Shown here one piece after another: positions 1-11,779 of a stretch of DNA of 64,000 nt. The DNA is from Tetrapyrgos nigripes (lineage: Eukaryota > Basidiomycota > Agaricomycetes > Agaricales > Campanellaceae), in assembly GCA_013368315.1 (NCBI GenBank), contig JAACJM010000320.1:18318-82317 (forward strand), given 5' to 3'. The translations under genes were made by a program, and so were the position numbers. The first letter of the stretch is position 1. Each line of letters starts with the position of its first letter. The notes under the pieces are model-generated. The model was not told the DNA's origin. It made no database searches and saw only the letters and a program-made list of their open reading frames with translations.

Positions 1-1290
1 CAGTCGCAAGTAACCCATTACTCAAAGTCCACGCCAACAATACATTTGTCCCAACTGTCCTATAATAATCCTCCTGTTGCGTAGCAGCATCCACCTTCCC
101 TTCAAGCTTTGGTGCCTTTGTGCCTAAGACGTGCAAAGCATCTTCGTAATTGGCGTCGATATCAATCGGTTGATCAGGAACAGCGGCATCGACAGACCTG
201 CCGTTCTTTGAGTTTGTAGCATCGATAACACCTAGTTCGGTAGTTACTTTGTTGTCGCCCCTGGTTCCAGGAGACGTTGTGGACGTTGGCGAAGGCGTAG
301 ACTTTGAGGACGGAGATGTAGGAAGGGGTCACGAGCATGTATTGGAAGAAGGAGGTTATCATGTGCCAGGGTTCGAACTGGGGAAAGGAGACGTTAGTTA
401 GCCTACACTCGAAATCCGTGCCGCACAAGACAAGACAAGGCAAGAGGAAACCACTCACGAAAATCAAACTAGCAACTAGATACAACCCCAATGTCGCTAC
501 CAACGACAAGACTATATTCCTGAAAATCGTATTATCGAATAGGTCCCCCGCATCGATACCTTGGTAGTCGATAATTTGGTCTATCCCTTCGAAGGCGAGG
601 AGGAAGGCGAAGAGCTGGTCGCATAGTGCATAGAGGGCGTCAGTACATCATCCATACCAACACTCAACTCACTGCTCACTACCCCACCACCCTCAAACTG
701 AAATCATATAGAAGAAACACAATCACTTACAGTCATATAAATAGTAAACCGCAAACCCTAAAATCGCAGTCGGTAAAAACCTATTTACTCCCGGTTGGTT
801 ACCCTACGAAAGGAGGAAACAAATGGTGAGTAAACCGAGGTATAGATAGTTGAGTATAATATTGACGATGTGGATACCTGTGATGTGAAAGTTGAGGTCT
901 ACCATCGCGTTGGAGAGGATGATGAAGGCGATGTAGTAGCTTGCCTGGGGGGAGGGAGGAGGCGTCAGTCATCGGTCTTGGTCAACCTCAACGGGTCTGG
1001 GTTCGATTTGGACGAAGAGGAAGACAAAAAGAAGAGAGGAGAGGAGAGGAGAAAAGACAAAGCGGGTGCCGAGCACTTGGACGACACGACACGACACTCA
1101 CCAACCAGCCAAATTAAACGTCTGATACTATATTTCAATGTGGATCCAAAACTTTCGAATGAAAGATTGGGCACTTCGATAGATGTAGTAAAAGTGGAAT
1201 GTCAAGTGGACCCAAAGTGGACCGCGGCGATGAAGGAGCCGTTGAGCCAGCGGCGGCATTGGGAGGTGAATTTGGGGACCTATGTATATG
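1..1290 (-). pseudogene. Chitin synthase 3' fragment, inverted decayed copy
   Basis: On the minus strand this stretch follows the chitin synthase gene at 52.7-56.5 kb, from about 55.07 kb to beyond 56.27 kb, introns included. Recognisable are the membrane-region exons around 450-600 and the exon with the VSATLGLYL- and [13 protein letters not shown] membrane segments (174-509). It lacks the N-terminal catalytic half and is cut by the window edge at base 1, so its true 3' limit is unknown. Many substitutions and indels separate it from the long copy, making it clearly older than the fragment at 60.97 kb. No start codon or promoter belongs to it. The homology is directly visible; calling it non-functional is an inference from truncation and lost frame. 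Confidence 0.8.
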
Positions 1291-1325
1291 TATAGGAGGG
1301 GTTAAGGGCCATCATGGGTAATAAA

Positions 1326-1352
1326 CTCCTTCTCCTCCTCCTCCTCCTCCTC
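1326..1352 (+). repeat. CTC/TCC microsatellite
   Basis: A run of CTC trinucleotides sits at the junction between the chitin synthase fragment (ending about 1290) and the F-box fragment (starting about 1370). It may mark the recombination joint between the two duplicated pieces. Confidence 0.8.
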
Positions 1353-1369
1353 AAACTTCAAACACAAAC

Positions 1370-1766
1370 ATGTCTTTCCTGCACACTGAAACCAGCGTGA
1401 ACGGAAGGCACCCAATGCTCTCCACCCTGACAGCAAACGTTATCGGGTGTCCATCACAGACGGCTACAAAGATGCGAGTCAACAACTCGACAGGTAACCG
1501 CCGTATGGGAGCTGAAAGAGACTTCAGCTGCTCGTCGTGTTTACTCAGCAGCTCTTGTTGCTCTTCGAGGTACAGCAAACGCGACCGGAGTTGAGACATT
1601 TCCCAATCAAACCCTCGTATATCATCCTCGACGTCCCGCTGGATCTGCAGAGCTGAGGAAGGGAGAGGGGGAAAGTCCGTAGCATGCTGTTGATGCGAGC
1701 AGACACGTTTCCTGGGTCGCAGCGACTTCTGTAAGATTTGATACCACCACAGCTCGGGCAGGCCAT
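1370..1766 (-). pseudogene. F-box/coiled-coil gene copy 1, 5' fragment
   Basis: Starting at the ATG near 1766 the minus strand encodes a CPSCGG N-terminus, then a frameshift near 1670, then a QLRSRLLYLEEQQELL-like coiled coil and an F-box core (LPVELLTRIFVAVCDGHP). This is the agaric pattern of a cysteine-bearing N-terminus, a coiled coil and an F-box, followed elsewhere by a leucine-rich-like region. F-box proteins of this kind are expected to be substrate adaptors of SCF ubiquitin ligases. The copy stops about 15 residues after the F-box, where similarity to copies 2 and 3 ends (about 1378), so the whole leucine-rich part is missing. Truncation plus frameshift make it a pseudogene. Confidence 0.8.
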
Positions 1767-1789
1767 CGTGGCTAGGTTTTACGGAGAGA

Positions 1790-2650
1790 GGAAAAAGGGA
1801 TGAGTGACAATGGATTGGAGATGTAGCGATGTGGTGGCCAGCAGTGAAAGCGTTTTTCTTTTCTCAACGTGACTGTTCTCGGCTTTCTCTTCAACCATCA
1901 TCATCGCCTTCCCATTTGTCCCAGTTCTCCAGTCATGAATGCAAACACGTCTACCCCACTTCAAAGCGCAATATTGAGGATAATGCTAGCCTTCAAACTT
2001 TCCGACTCTAATATAACGAATAATTGTTGGCCATATTGCTTCGCTGAAGCTGCAAGATGTCTCATATACGGAAAATGGTGCGTAACAGCTTGATAGCTCT
2101 CATAAAATCTTCCTGAGGGCTTGCTATCTGATAGGTCATCGTCCTTAATAATGTCCATATCTGATTCACTTCTTCTATCGGCTTTCTTCCATTACCCCAG
2201 GCTAGAAAAAATTCTGGGTATACTGTTCCTCTGGTTAGCGGCAAAATAGAAAATTTCGCAACCACTAGTGGACGACGCGCTCTTCAGGTCTTTAAGTAGA
2301 CGGATGAGGCTCAAGTGCTCCGTGTCTTTGTCCACCAGCGACACTCGGACTGCGCCAAAGGCTGTCGACATTCTGTTTCTTGTCAAGTTTCCTACTTCCT
2401 CGTCACTTGTTTGAAATTTGAGATTTTGAGTTGGGATACTCTTGTAAATATGTCCGTTCCTCCTTTTTTGGTGAGTTTTCATCGTCGTTTGCTTTCGTTG
2501 TCTCGTAGCTGTGCCAATGTCGCAAGAACTAGTACGACTGTACGGTACTCCTGGTCCCAGCTCTGTTGTGTCTCGTTGGTCTGAACGACGCCTGTCTCTG
2601 AACTGCCCGCGTATTGCGTTGTCTGTTATCCTCACTGTGGGTCAGTGTAC
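1790..2650. repeat. Duplicated upstream block, partner of 42750-43615
   Basis: This block continues the homology between F-box copies 1 and 2 upstream of their start codons. Shared stretches include the AACACGTCTACCCC tract (about 1943 and 42,907) and the segment with a minus-strand ATG near 2370 and 43,336. That ATG opens a reading frame beginning MSTAFGAVRV in both copies and continuing about 40 similar codons. On the plus strand, 42,897 opens MNMNTSTPLQ, whose copy here is frameshifted. Either strand could carry a small divergent gene. I do not recognise either product, so I report the block as conserved duplicated sequence and not as a gene. Confidence 0.55.
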
Positions 2651-2659
2651 ACACCGACG

Positions 2660-5600
2660 AGCGGGAAGCATGACATGGAGGTGTAGAATTGCAGGAACTT
2701 GTTGACGATGAGGAAGAGTTACAGTGATATCACGCGGTTACTCGAGTCCTATCGTCTCAGGAACGTACTAGACCTACGTCGGGACGCTTCCCGGAACCTG
2801 GCGTATCATTTATTGGTCCCCGGTTAATAGACTCCTCACACCCTTACAACGCCGACCATTCCGGACCCAACGATTTCACTATCCTTCGTAGAGATCAACA
2901 CATGTATATATTATATTGTTACCTTACTAGTTCTACCCTTCATCTCTTCCACTTGATGATACTCGTTGAGCAGAGGCAGTTGGCCCCTATCTCTCCCTGT
3001 CGACGAGCTCCGAAGCTCGAGCAGACCAGGCTGCAGTTAACACTCATATCGGTGATTTTCAGCAGGATTAATCTCACACAGGCCATTTTTGTGTGCAGCA
3101 ATGCCGTGCATACCAGTTTCTCTCCAGAGCACATCAGGAAAACAGTCCATGGCTAATGTATCCGTAACTATCAGTCATTATTGAAAAAGGCAATAATACT
3201 CATGGAAGTACTGACAATTATCGACTTTTTACTGAGCAGGGGTGATAGTTAGTAAGTCATAGCTGAAGTTGGGTACAATTATCTTCTGTCTAATAACTTG
3301 GCGTCAAGTTATTGAGACCTTAGCACAATCATCTTAGTTCATTTTTCCTGTCTTAGCGTCTCACCAGGTGTCGTATTCAAGTTGTATTCAAACTTCAGTA
3401 ATAGTCAATAAATTAGTGAACATATTATCTACAACTCAGCCGTGCTTTGAGTCCATTTGAACCTTGCGAGGGTTTTATATTCAAGGACTACTAGTAGTCG
3501 GTAATTTATAAATAAATGTCAAAAATTTATCTGATACTACAGCACTACATAGTCTTCTTCAAGACATACTGAATCTACTACATAGTGTTAACATTACCAA
3601 TCCGAGGCTGAGTCCGAGAGCAGTAGAAAGACAAATACTTCGACACACCTTTGTGTACTGTCAGTAATCAGTGCAGCACCACTGTAGCAAAGAACCTACG
3701 GATGGGTTGGGCGGCGTACGCAGCTTCGAAGGGGGGCATGCGGGAAAGTGTTGGACTTGGTGAAAAAGACTGCGGGTGCGGAAAATCAGTAGCCGAATGT
3801 CTGACTGATGTTACGGCTGACCGGCGCTCGTCAATATTTCGAACTCCGCTCTATCAACTGTACAGTTGACGTGATTTGTTGCGACGGTTGGCTTCGCTTT
3901 TCTTCTCCCTTCCATCTTTCCCTTCCTCCTTCTCCCCTTCTCATCCCATTCACCCAGTTCTAGTGCGCTGTTCAGCTACTTAAAACCAACTGGGTAGGTT
4001 TATCATAACGAGGATATACAGATGTGTAGGAACTACTCTGTTTTCTGTTGTGCTGGATGGTCTCTTGGTGTGTCATCTTGGGCTTGGGCTTGAGACAGTT
4101 GCTATTCTAATTTTCTCTCTTGCTAGCTGCAGGGTGCAGGTTTTGTTAGTCTGAGACTCAATGCAGACCTTCAATGGGCCCGGTTGGTGACCATCGCAAA
4201 AAACTTGGTATGTTTTCTCAAACTTCTGTGCTGTGCTTACGGACTGGCATTTTTAGTGTTACCGTGTGCTAGCGGCTCCCTCCGTCGACTCGGTAAGTCC
4301 ATACACATTGCCTATTGTTGCCACCCTGATCCTCTTCTTCAGAGCTTCGTGTGTCCAAGTTTCTTTGTCTGGGGTGAGTCATTATCTTTTCACCACTTGC
4401 AAACAATGTGCTAATGAGAGACTAGGACTTATTTACCTCCAGGCACGCTCGTTGTGGTTTGGATGTGATAGAAGGTAATCTTTCCACTCACTCTTTTCCA
4501 ACAACATTACTAATTTTGGATTGATACAGGGACAATCTTGACTCATCCTCACAAATGTTTGTCTGGTCTGAACCTATCTGGCATCGGTCTGGTTGCTCTG
4601 GAGGTTGTAGAGGCTACAGCCTGAGGGATAGAGTGTGTCATGATGTCAGTCCAGATTGTGGGTGTCGTGTCATGCTGGATTACCATAGTCTATGTACCGT
4701 TCCTTGTCTGTGGTTTAGCTTTATGTTAATATATCTATGGTTCTGATCTTTCTTTTGTGGTTTTTGAGCTGAAGATAAGTACGCCCGAAATGAATGAATA
4801 GAAAGCTATCAAGCATCCATAACCTCGCTACATTTTCTCGCAAACATGCACTAAGTTGGCAATAATGCTCGATAATTCGCAGGGGGGACCGCGGAATGTT
4901 AGCCAATTGTGGCTAAGGTCAATAAGGTCGCTAACACTCGATACTTATTCATACTTATTGACAATATCCGGAACACTACTTAAACTTATCCATGGACCAT
5001 TTTCCTGATGCAGAGTGCAGCACATCCTAGAATATGTAACGTCCAGTGCAATGTGCTGAAGCTACGCAGGCCACCCAGAACCGACTACGCAATGAGCCAG
5101 TGTGCCATTGTGCTCGCCGCCAGTGCCTCTCTTGTCTCTGAACTCGATAGGGGTTTGGGGGGAGGGGCATAAAGGGTTCCTACAGCAACGGTTTATTGAT
5201 GAATCGGAATCGGTGGTTGGCTGTGTAGCAAGATTTATATTACGCTCTTGAAGTCGCGAAGGTTCTGGATACCACCTCCTATCATGTATGAGGATTGCGT
5301 AAATTCTGAACCCCAGTTCAGAATAATAACATTCCTCGAAACTCTAGCATCTAAATCCTTCTGTTGACTGGTGGAGCTGTGCACGACATTCAAGTGGCTC
5401 GGTATGATAAATACTGAACGTTCGAGTGGGGAATTGCAGGGGCTCGCTGGAGTAGGCCGTAGAGCTATAGCGTAGAGATGCAGATGGAATACTTAAGACG
5501 AGTCTGGCTCTTTTGGTCAGACTTTAGACAAATATGTACAAACAAGTGACTAAGCATCCCAAATGCTCCTACTGTGGCGTACTCTGCGTCTATGGAATAG

Positions 5601-7270
5601 GGCAAATCCCTATCCCATCGCGTCTCCTCGCGGGGTTGTGCGGCACAAGTCTGACGGTGGTTAGTTTGGTTACCTGATCAATTCTGCGGTGGGATGCCCA
5701 CGACGTGCAAACGGAGTAGATGTACGTAGCGTGAACCCTGGCTGTTTCTTTATTGGGTCCGTAGTGCCGGCTTTCCTATCCTGTCCTATCCGTATCTGAT
5801 GGTATAGATCCGTCCAAGCATGTGAGCATGATGAGGATTGCAAAGTGGAGGAGTTTATTACACGGCATGGGTTGGACGCCGGTTGTCAGGTCCGTAGGGA
5901 AGGTAAAGGACGAGCTGGCGGCCTCTACGATATCCGTCGTAGATTTTCGTAGATCTAGTCTATCCTACGACCACCTTTTACTTGAACAGATGTAACTACC
6001 TACGTATACTATGGATTGGGTCTGCGATAGCCGGGGTGAACGTATAGTTTTTTCAAATATTTTAAGGAGTTCGAAAATGTATTTTGCACTGCAAGGGTGT
6101 CCGGTACGCGATTATTAATTAGGTGGGTAGGTTCCTGGGCGGAACTACGGTGGAACCCTTAATTCTTTTTTTTGCCCTACCCATCGGGAGCCAGGAAGCG
6201 TTCTGACGACGGTCAAGCTGGCGAGCTGTCGAGATAAAAAACGTAGATAGATGTTCTAAATGAAGACAGCCCTTGCAGAGCAGCCACAGTTTAGGCTTCC
6301 GTAGCATTTCAAGCCAGTTTGGGGCTCACATACTTTAGTTCGCAGCGATAGGATAATGTTTTCTCCGATCCACTCCACTGGCAACCGCTTTACATACCTG
6401 TACTAGGTTGGTATTTCGCCCACCTACACATTTTTACGGTCAGGAAGTGATGGAAGACGAGTCAACGGTCATGAGCTGGCAGTCAGGTAGATTATTAGAT
6501 AGGCGAAATTACTACTACATAGTACATATGTATTCGGTATATCACACCATTACGAAGCACGTGTAAGAGGAGAAATCTATTACGCCTCATGGGTCCAAGA
6601 GCTGAAACGCCGGTTTCCGGGAAGTATCCCGATGTAAGCAGCATAGACTCGCGAGCCAGTCTGTCGGTAATCTCACGTGGCCTGGCGGACTTTGAATGGG
6701 GCCAGTGACTGACGAACGACCGGCGGAGTTCGAAACAGAACGGATGGGACCGAGCCTATAAGCAGCAGTACATCATCGATCCGGGGACTTACTACCACAC
6801 CGCAGGCGAGCTCACGACTCAAAGGATATGAATGACGGTAGCAAGCCAAGCCGGATACAGGAAATTACTATAGTAGACTAATACGGAACTAGAGTACATA
6901 GTCTACGGAAAGTAGGTCCAGAGCTCGAGGTATTCCGACCAGTGACCACCGGTCTTCAAAAAAAAATTTTGGACCCCCTTGATTTTGCAGTGAGCGAGTA
7001 GGGAAGTACCATCGGCAAGATTGTCATAGCTTTGAACAGTAGGCTTGTACCTGAAGAATGTCCTCAGGTAGTTTTCTCTGAGTTCCGTTAATGGAGCATG
7101 AACACCGGTGTCTCTACATCAGCCATACTACAAAACCGGGACACCCGGTGTTCTGGCAGTATTTCAAGCCCAAGCCTATGGTGACCGGATACAGTCGGGC
7201 AGGAGTGAGTATAGCCTGAACGTCCGTCGACGTCGGTGCCTTCAATGAACGTAAGTATGCCCTGCAGAGC
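2660..7270. other. Intergenic, no supported gene
   Basis: Stops are dense in all six frames and no open frame shows a recognisable domain. The longest frames (3651-3869, 4184-4478, 4555-4746) have no domain or duplicate elsewhere in the window. Spacing suggests this region was inserted or expanded between F-box copy 1 and P450 A, because the corresponding spacer between F-box copy 2 and P450 B is only about 2.5 kb. Confidence 0.5.
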
Positions 7271-7273
7271 TCG

Positions 7274-7292
7274 TTAAAAGGCCCAGGGCCAC
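7274..7292 (+). promoter_or_regulatory. Conserved P450 promoter element
   Basis: TTAAAAGGCCCAGGGCCAC lies 27 bases upstream of the P450 A start. The same core occurs at the same distance in copies B (45,192) and C (59,817, minus). TTAAAA could serve as a TATA-like element, and GGCCC-A-GGGCC is a hyphenated palindrome. Its conservation stands out against drifting flanks. Confidence 0.55.
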
Positions 7293-7318
7293 ACTTCGTA
7301 AAACCAACTCATCTAAAC

Positions 7319-9997
7319 ATGCTTAACACACTCCATCTCCTCGCAATCCCTGTTCTGCTCATTGGCTATAATCTTTGGGAATATCTCCTGCGCCGACGTC
7401 GCCGGGGTCTCCCTTATCCACCTGGACCGAGACGTCTTCCTATCATTGGCTCATTCTTCGATGTCCTGACACGTACTGGACTCAAGACCCAGTGGGCAAT
7501 ATACCGGGACATGGGGCACATGTATCACTCCGACATCTTGCACATCGATATTTTCGGAGACCATACTGTCGTTTTGAACTCTGCTAAGGCTGCAGAAGAG
7601 CTGTTGGGAAGGAGGTCTGGAATTTATTCGAGCAGGCCTAGTAAGTCTCTTGATCAATCGAGCTCAATGGACTCGAATTGATGAAATCTTGATTCTTAGC
7701 AATGTATATGGCGAATGAATCAGGGTGAGTTTTGTACCACCTACTAGATGTCTTGAAACCTGATACTTCTCTTTTTCTTTTGAAGATGGGGATGGAATTT
7801 CGGGAGTACGTCATTCACCAATGTTGTACTATCTGCCAACTTAAATAAAGATTGAATCCTTAGTAATGCCTTACACATCATTGTGGAGGTGAGTGTTAAT
7901 ATCACTTCGTTCAGAGATAGTGTCCTGAATTTTTTGACGCTGCTGCAGACTTCGACGGAGGACTTTCCACCAGCACTTCCGTTCGGATGCCATTGCAGCT
8001 TATCATCCATTTATTCGTCAAGCAACTTCGCGCCTCCTCAGAAGTCTGTCGGGTATACAATCTACTACAATGGTGACACAGTATGATGACCTTCAGGCTA
8101 TTATTCGTCAGTAAGTGTTCAGTACATATACTACCTAGCATGGAGCGATTGATTTATTTTTATGAATATTGCTTCGTAAAGACACGCGGCTTCAATAATC
8201 CTATACATAACCTATGGCATCAACGAACAAGAGGATATGGAAGCCTTTGTCGAACTTGTCAAAAATGCCGCAGAAAGTATTAATACAGCTGCAATCCATG
8301 GTAACTTCCTGGTGGATTATTTTCCCTTGTTGAGATATGTTCCGGGTAAGTTTTAAATTGCGTTGAAGTTGCGTTCACTGATCATGATCTTCCTCAACTC
8401 TTAACACTAATTGATATACTTCCAGCCTGGTTTCCTGGTGCACATTTCAAGCGAAAAGCAACGCGCTGGTCTCGGTACACATCAGAACTGGTAAACAAGC
8501 CTTGGAACCAGCTGAGAGCTTCTATCGTACGTGGATTCAGCCCCGTGTATGTGTAAATATAACATTTTGAACTGATCATGGGGCGTATGTGCATAGTCAT
8601 CAGGGACGGCGATATCTTGCTTTGGAACAAAATGCCTAGAGAAAGTCGATTTTACGTTCAATGCTGCTGACGCTACTGGAGATATCTCTGACTTGGGTAC
8701 ATCAAAGACAGAGTCTGACACGAAGATGGAAGAGGTAATTAGAGATTGTGCTGGGACAGCATATGTGGGTGAGTGCCATGCCTTGGAATATTTTTCCCAA
8801 ACTTAGCTTCGACTTTGTGATTAATATCACTTGCACAGCTGGATCAGATACAGTAAGTTCTTGGAATCTTTACTCAATCATGAGTTTCATAATCATCTGA
8901 TTGATATGTATCTTCCTGCAGTCTGTCTCCTTAATCTTAATTTCGGTCCTTGTCCTCTCCCACCATCCTGAAATCCAAGCCAAAGCTCAAGAGGAATTGG
9001 ATCGAGTACTTGGTTCTGCCACCCAGCTTCCAGATTTCTCTGACCGAGGAAACTTGCCATATGTTGAGGCAGTCTTCAAGGAGCTTATGAGAATGTATCC
9101 TAGTGTTCCTTTGGGTAAGTAATCATCTTTCACTGTAAAGATACGAGTATTTTCCGGCTAGATGTCCTGATTTCTCCGATTACGCAGGTATTTCACATTA
9201 TAGCGTCGCTGATGATGTCTATGAAGGTTATTTCATATCGAAAGGCAAGTGCAAACTCGCATCTAAATTTGATCAGGCTCAAACTAGAGATAATCTACTT
9301 TCTTTGACATAAATAGGAACCACGGTTGTGGGCAATGCTTGGTGAGTTGCTCAGCCTCAATCATCAATCAATTTGTTATGTGTCTCATGCCATCTTTTTT
9401 TTTGGTCCATTTCCACAAATTGAAATATTCAGGGCAATCCTCCATGACGAAAACCTCTATCCTGATCCTCTTACATTTAATCCTGACCGTTTTTTGAGGA
9501 CCAAACCTCAGAGAGGTGCACCGGCTGCAAAACACTCACTTAATCCTGATCCTGAGCTGTATGCTTTTGGTTTTGGCAGGAGGTGAGTGACCCTGGCCCA
9601 CCTCTTCAGCCTCCTCTTCTTTCAAAGTTCTTTGAGCTTTGGAAATGATACTTACTGATTGCGTGCTTATAATTATTTCTAGAATCTGCCCCGGGAGACA
9701 TCTAGCTCTTGACACCTCATGGCTTGTGCTCGCTTGTCTTTTGGCTACCTGCAATATTACCAGGATCTCCAAATCCAAGGAGATCGATCCAATAGCTGAT
9801 TTTACCGATGCTGCTACTGTGTGAGTTATCTTAATTCTTAACCCTTCAAGGCTACAATAAAATCTGATTTACTGATTTTTATGGATTTTTCTCAAAGTCA
9901 TGCCAAACCATTCAAGTGCTGCATTATCCCTCGTTCGGCTGGTGCGTTCGAGTTGATGCAAACTGGGTATGAGGTTGAGACTACGGTTGAAACCTAA
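7319..9997 (+). CDS. Cytochrome P450 (copy A), 15 exons, intact
   Basis: The exons are 7319-7640, 7700-7724, 7786-7805, 7864-7888, 7949-8110, 8182-8345, 8426-8526, 8597-8768, 8839-8852, 8922-9114, 9188-9244, 9317-9341, 9433-9582, 9683-9820 and 9898-9997. Together they give 1668 nt, a 555-residue protein with no stop. Visible landmarks: N-terminal membrane anchor, YPPGP proline hinge, the I-helix AGSDT, the ExxR motif ELMR in the K-helix, FNPDRFL, and the haem loop FGFGRRICPGRHLA with its cysteine ligand. Enzymes of this family are haem monooxygenases of the ER membrane using NADPH-P450 reductase. The substrate cannot be read from the sequence. The type resembles agaric P450s usually auto-labelled O-methylsterigmatocystin oxidoreductase, a weak functional label. 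The intron after 9244 starts GC instead of GT. Copies B, C and a fragment lie downstream. Confidence 0.93.
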
Positions 9998-11154
9998 TTA
10001 ATGTTGAAATACGCTGTGGCACGAAAAGGCGGGGGGAAAGAACGTTTGACCTCGTATTGGTACCAGAGGCAAACGAGTAAAGATACACGGATGTAACTAC
10101 TGTATTTATAGTCCGTAAGTAGCTAAAATACCTCAAATAGACATCAGATCACCCCACCCCCCCTATATTACGAGGCCCTTAAAGGCCGAGTTAACTTATG
10201 TCGACCTCGAAAATTTTACCACGACCTCAAACTCCCACCCCTTTTCGTTGCCACTCAATCGGCTGTATGACCACTGCGTGTCGTCACCAGTCGTCACCAG
10301 TCATCACCCCACGCCGGTCTCTACTTTCCCGACAACCCGAAATGTCCAGACTCAGTCTGGACCGAGTCCAACAGCCGTTGACGTCATGCCAGCGTGTCAA
10401 CTCATCTCGCCTTCACTGCCAGCGTCGTGCTTCATGGGATACTTACTTGCGTCCATGGCTTTCTCTCCGGAAGTGTGGCCATACTAATTATTATCCGAGA
10501 TTTGCCAGCACTCGCTGCCTTACTTCCTCCACTTCTGAAGCTTGGCTTTGGCCTCGACGCCCTCATAATTCTTGCCTCTCCATCGTCATTAATTTATGTT
10601 TAGCAACCTGTAGCAAACTCAAAGTCTTTTCCACGGGTTCAAACTCCCAACTTATTTCGCTCATACTACTTTGCAAGTAGCTGCAATGTAGTCAATACAA
10701 GAGTGAAATTTTGGTATGATTTTGTTGAGGAGGGCCTCGTAACTTGCCATGCGAAGCAGTGGCACCTTTCCCCAGGGTCTGTATCCAGCTTGTCTTGGCG
10801 AAATTCCATTTCCAACAATTAATGTGCGAGATGAAGTTGGCTTTCATGAAGGTTTATTAACCGGTTTCCCACGCATTTATAAGGCGAGCGCGCCTACTAC
10901 CTACATGCCTGTACTACTGTATTGTACCGTGTATGAGTCCCGGATACATCATGTCTCGTATACAGTCCCGTGTGTATCCCGGGTGAATTTCCGTGTAATG
11001 TCCCGGGCACATGTCTCGGGCTCCTGGGTTCCCGGACAACTTGGACGTATTAGTTTGTGGCCCAGAGTTAGTTTGTGGATTTGATGATGAGAGCAGACGA
11101 TGTTGGGATGGGAGTGGACTTTGGCCTCTGGAATGATTTTTGTGCCGACGTTCA
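9998..11154. other. Intergenic, no supported gene
   Basis: Short frames at 10,198-10,680 and 10,749-11,084 overlap each other, show no domain and have no duplicate. The stretch around 10,290 repeats GTCGTCACCA, and 10,930-11,035 holds scattered CCCGG motifs. The copia target site GTTCA is at 11,150-11,154. Confidence 0.5.
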
Positions 11155-11553
11155 TAATGAAGCAGCAAATATTCAGCGTAGGGTGACCAGTCAGTAGAGC
11201 TCACCAAATAGAGGGCTGAGTAGAAAGCTAGTAGAGCTTAGATACGAGTTGCTTGTAGAGCAGATAGAACTGGATATTGTTCTGTAGTATCTACAACTTT
11301 ACAGAGAGCTTTTATACTAGATAAAGAGCATGTAATTACTAATATCTACATTGTCCATGGACATACCTAGAGACTAAGAGGATATTGCCATTGGCCATAT
11401 TGCTATCTACAGAGATATCACTACATAGTAGAAGATAAGAGTAATGTCCGGAGAATGTCCTGGAGGACTAGCATACTTATAGCTACGTAGAAGTTTCATA
11501 ATAACTCCATATAGAATCATAGTTACTATACATGGAAGGTATATATTTCAACA
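11155..11553 (-). repeat. Copia LTR, left (3' LTR of the element)
   Basis: It runs TAATGAAG...TTTCAACA on the plus strand, so it begins TGTTGA on the element's own strand. It differs from the right LTR only near 11,178 (CGTAGG versus CATAGG) and near 11,430 (AGTAGAAG versus AGTATAAG). Confidence 0.95.
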
Positions 11554-11567
11554 CTCCCCCTCGCTTT
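11554..11567 (-). promoter_or_regulatory. Copia polypurine tract
   Basis: The minus strand reads AAAGCGAGGGGGAG directly against the 3' LTR. This is the expected primer site for plus-strand DNA synthesis. Confidence 0.85.
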
Positions 11568-11779
11568 AGATGTGGACTTAAGTGCAGCATTATAAGCGCA
11601 CATCAAGGATTAAATGATTCTTGCATGAGTATAAACATAATGGAATGCGAATAGTATCCACTCTGAAAATCTTGACGGTTGTTTCCAACCCATAAGTATA
11701 TTTAAGAATCAAAGAATAGTCCTAACTCATTTCGGAATTTAAGAAACTTAATGTGCCCAAGATTCTTCGTTAGAAGGTC

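Noticed and set aside
870..1295. 141-codon plus-strand frame
   Set aside because: It is the antisense of the chitin synthase fragment, whose minus-strand homology to 55.07-55.44 kb explains it.
10198..10680. 160-codon frame before the copia element
   Set aside because: It overlaps two other frames of similar length, has no domain and has no homologue in the window.
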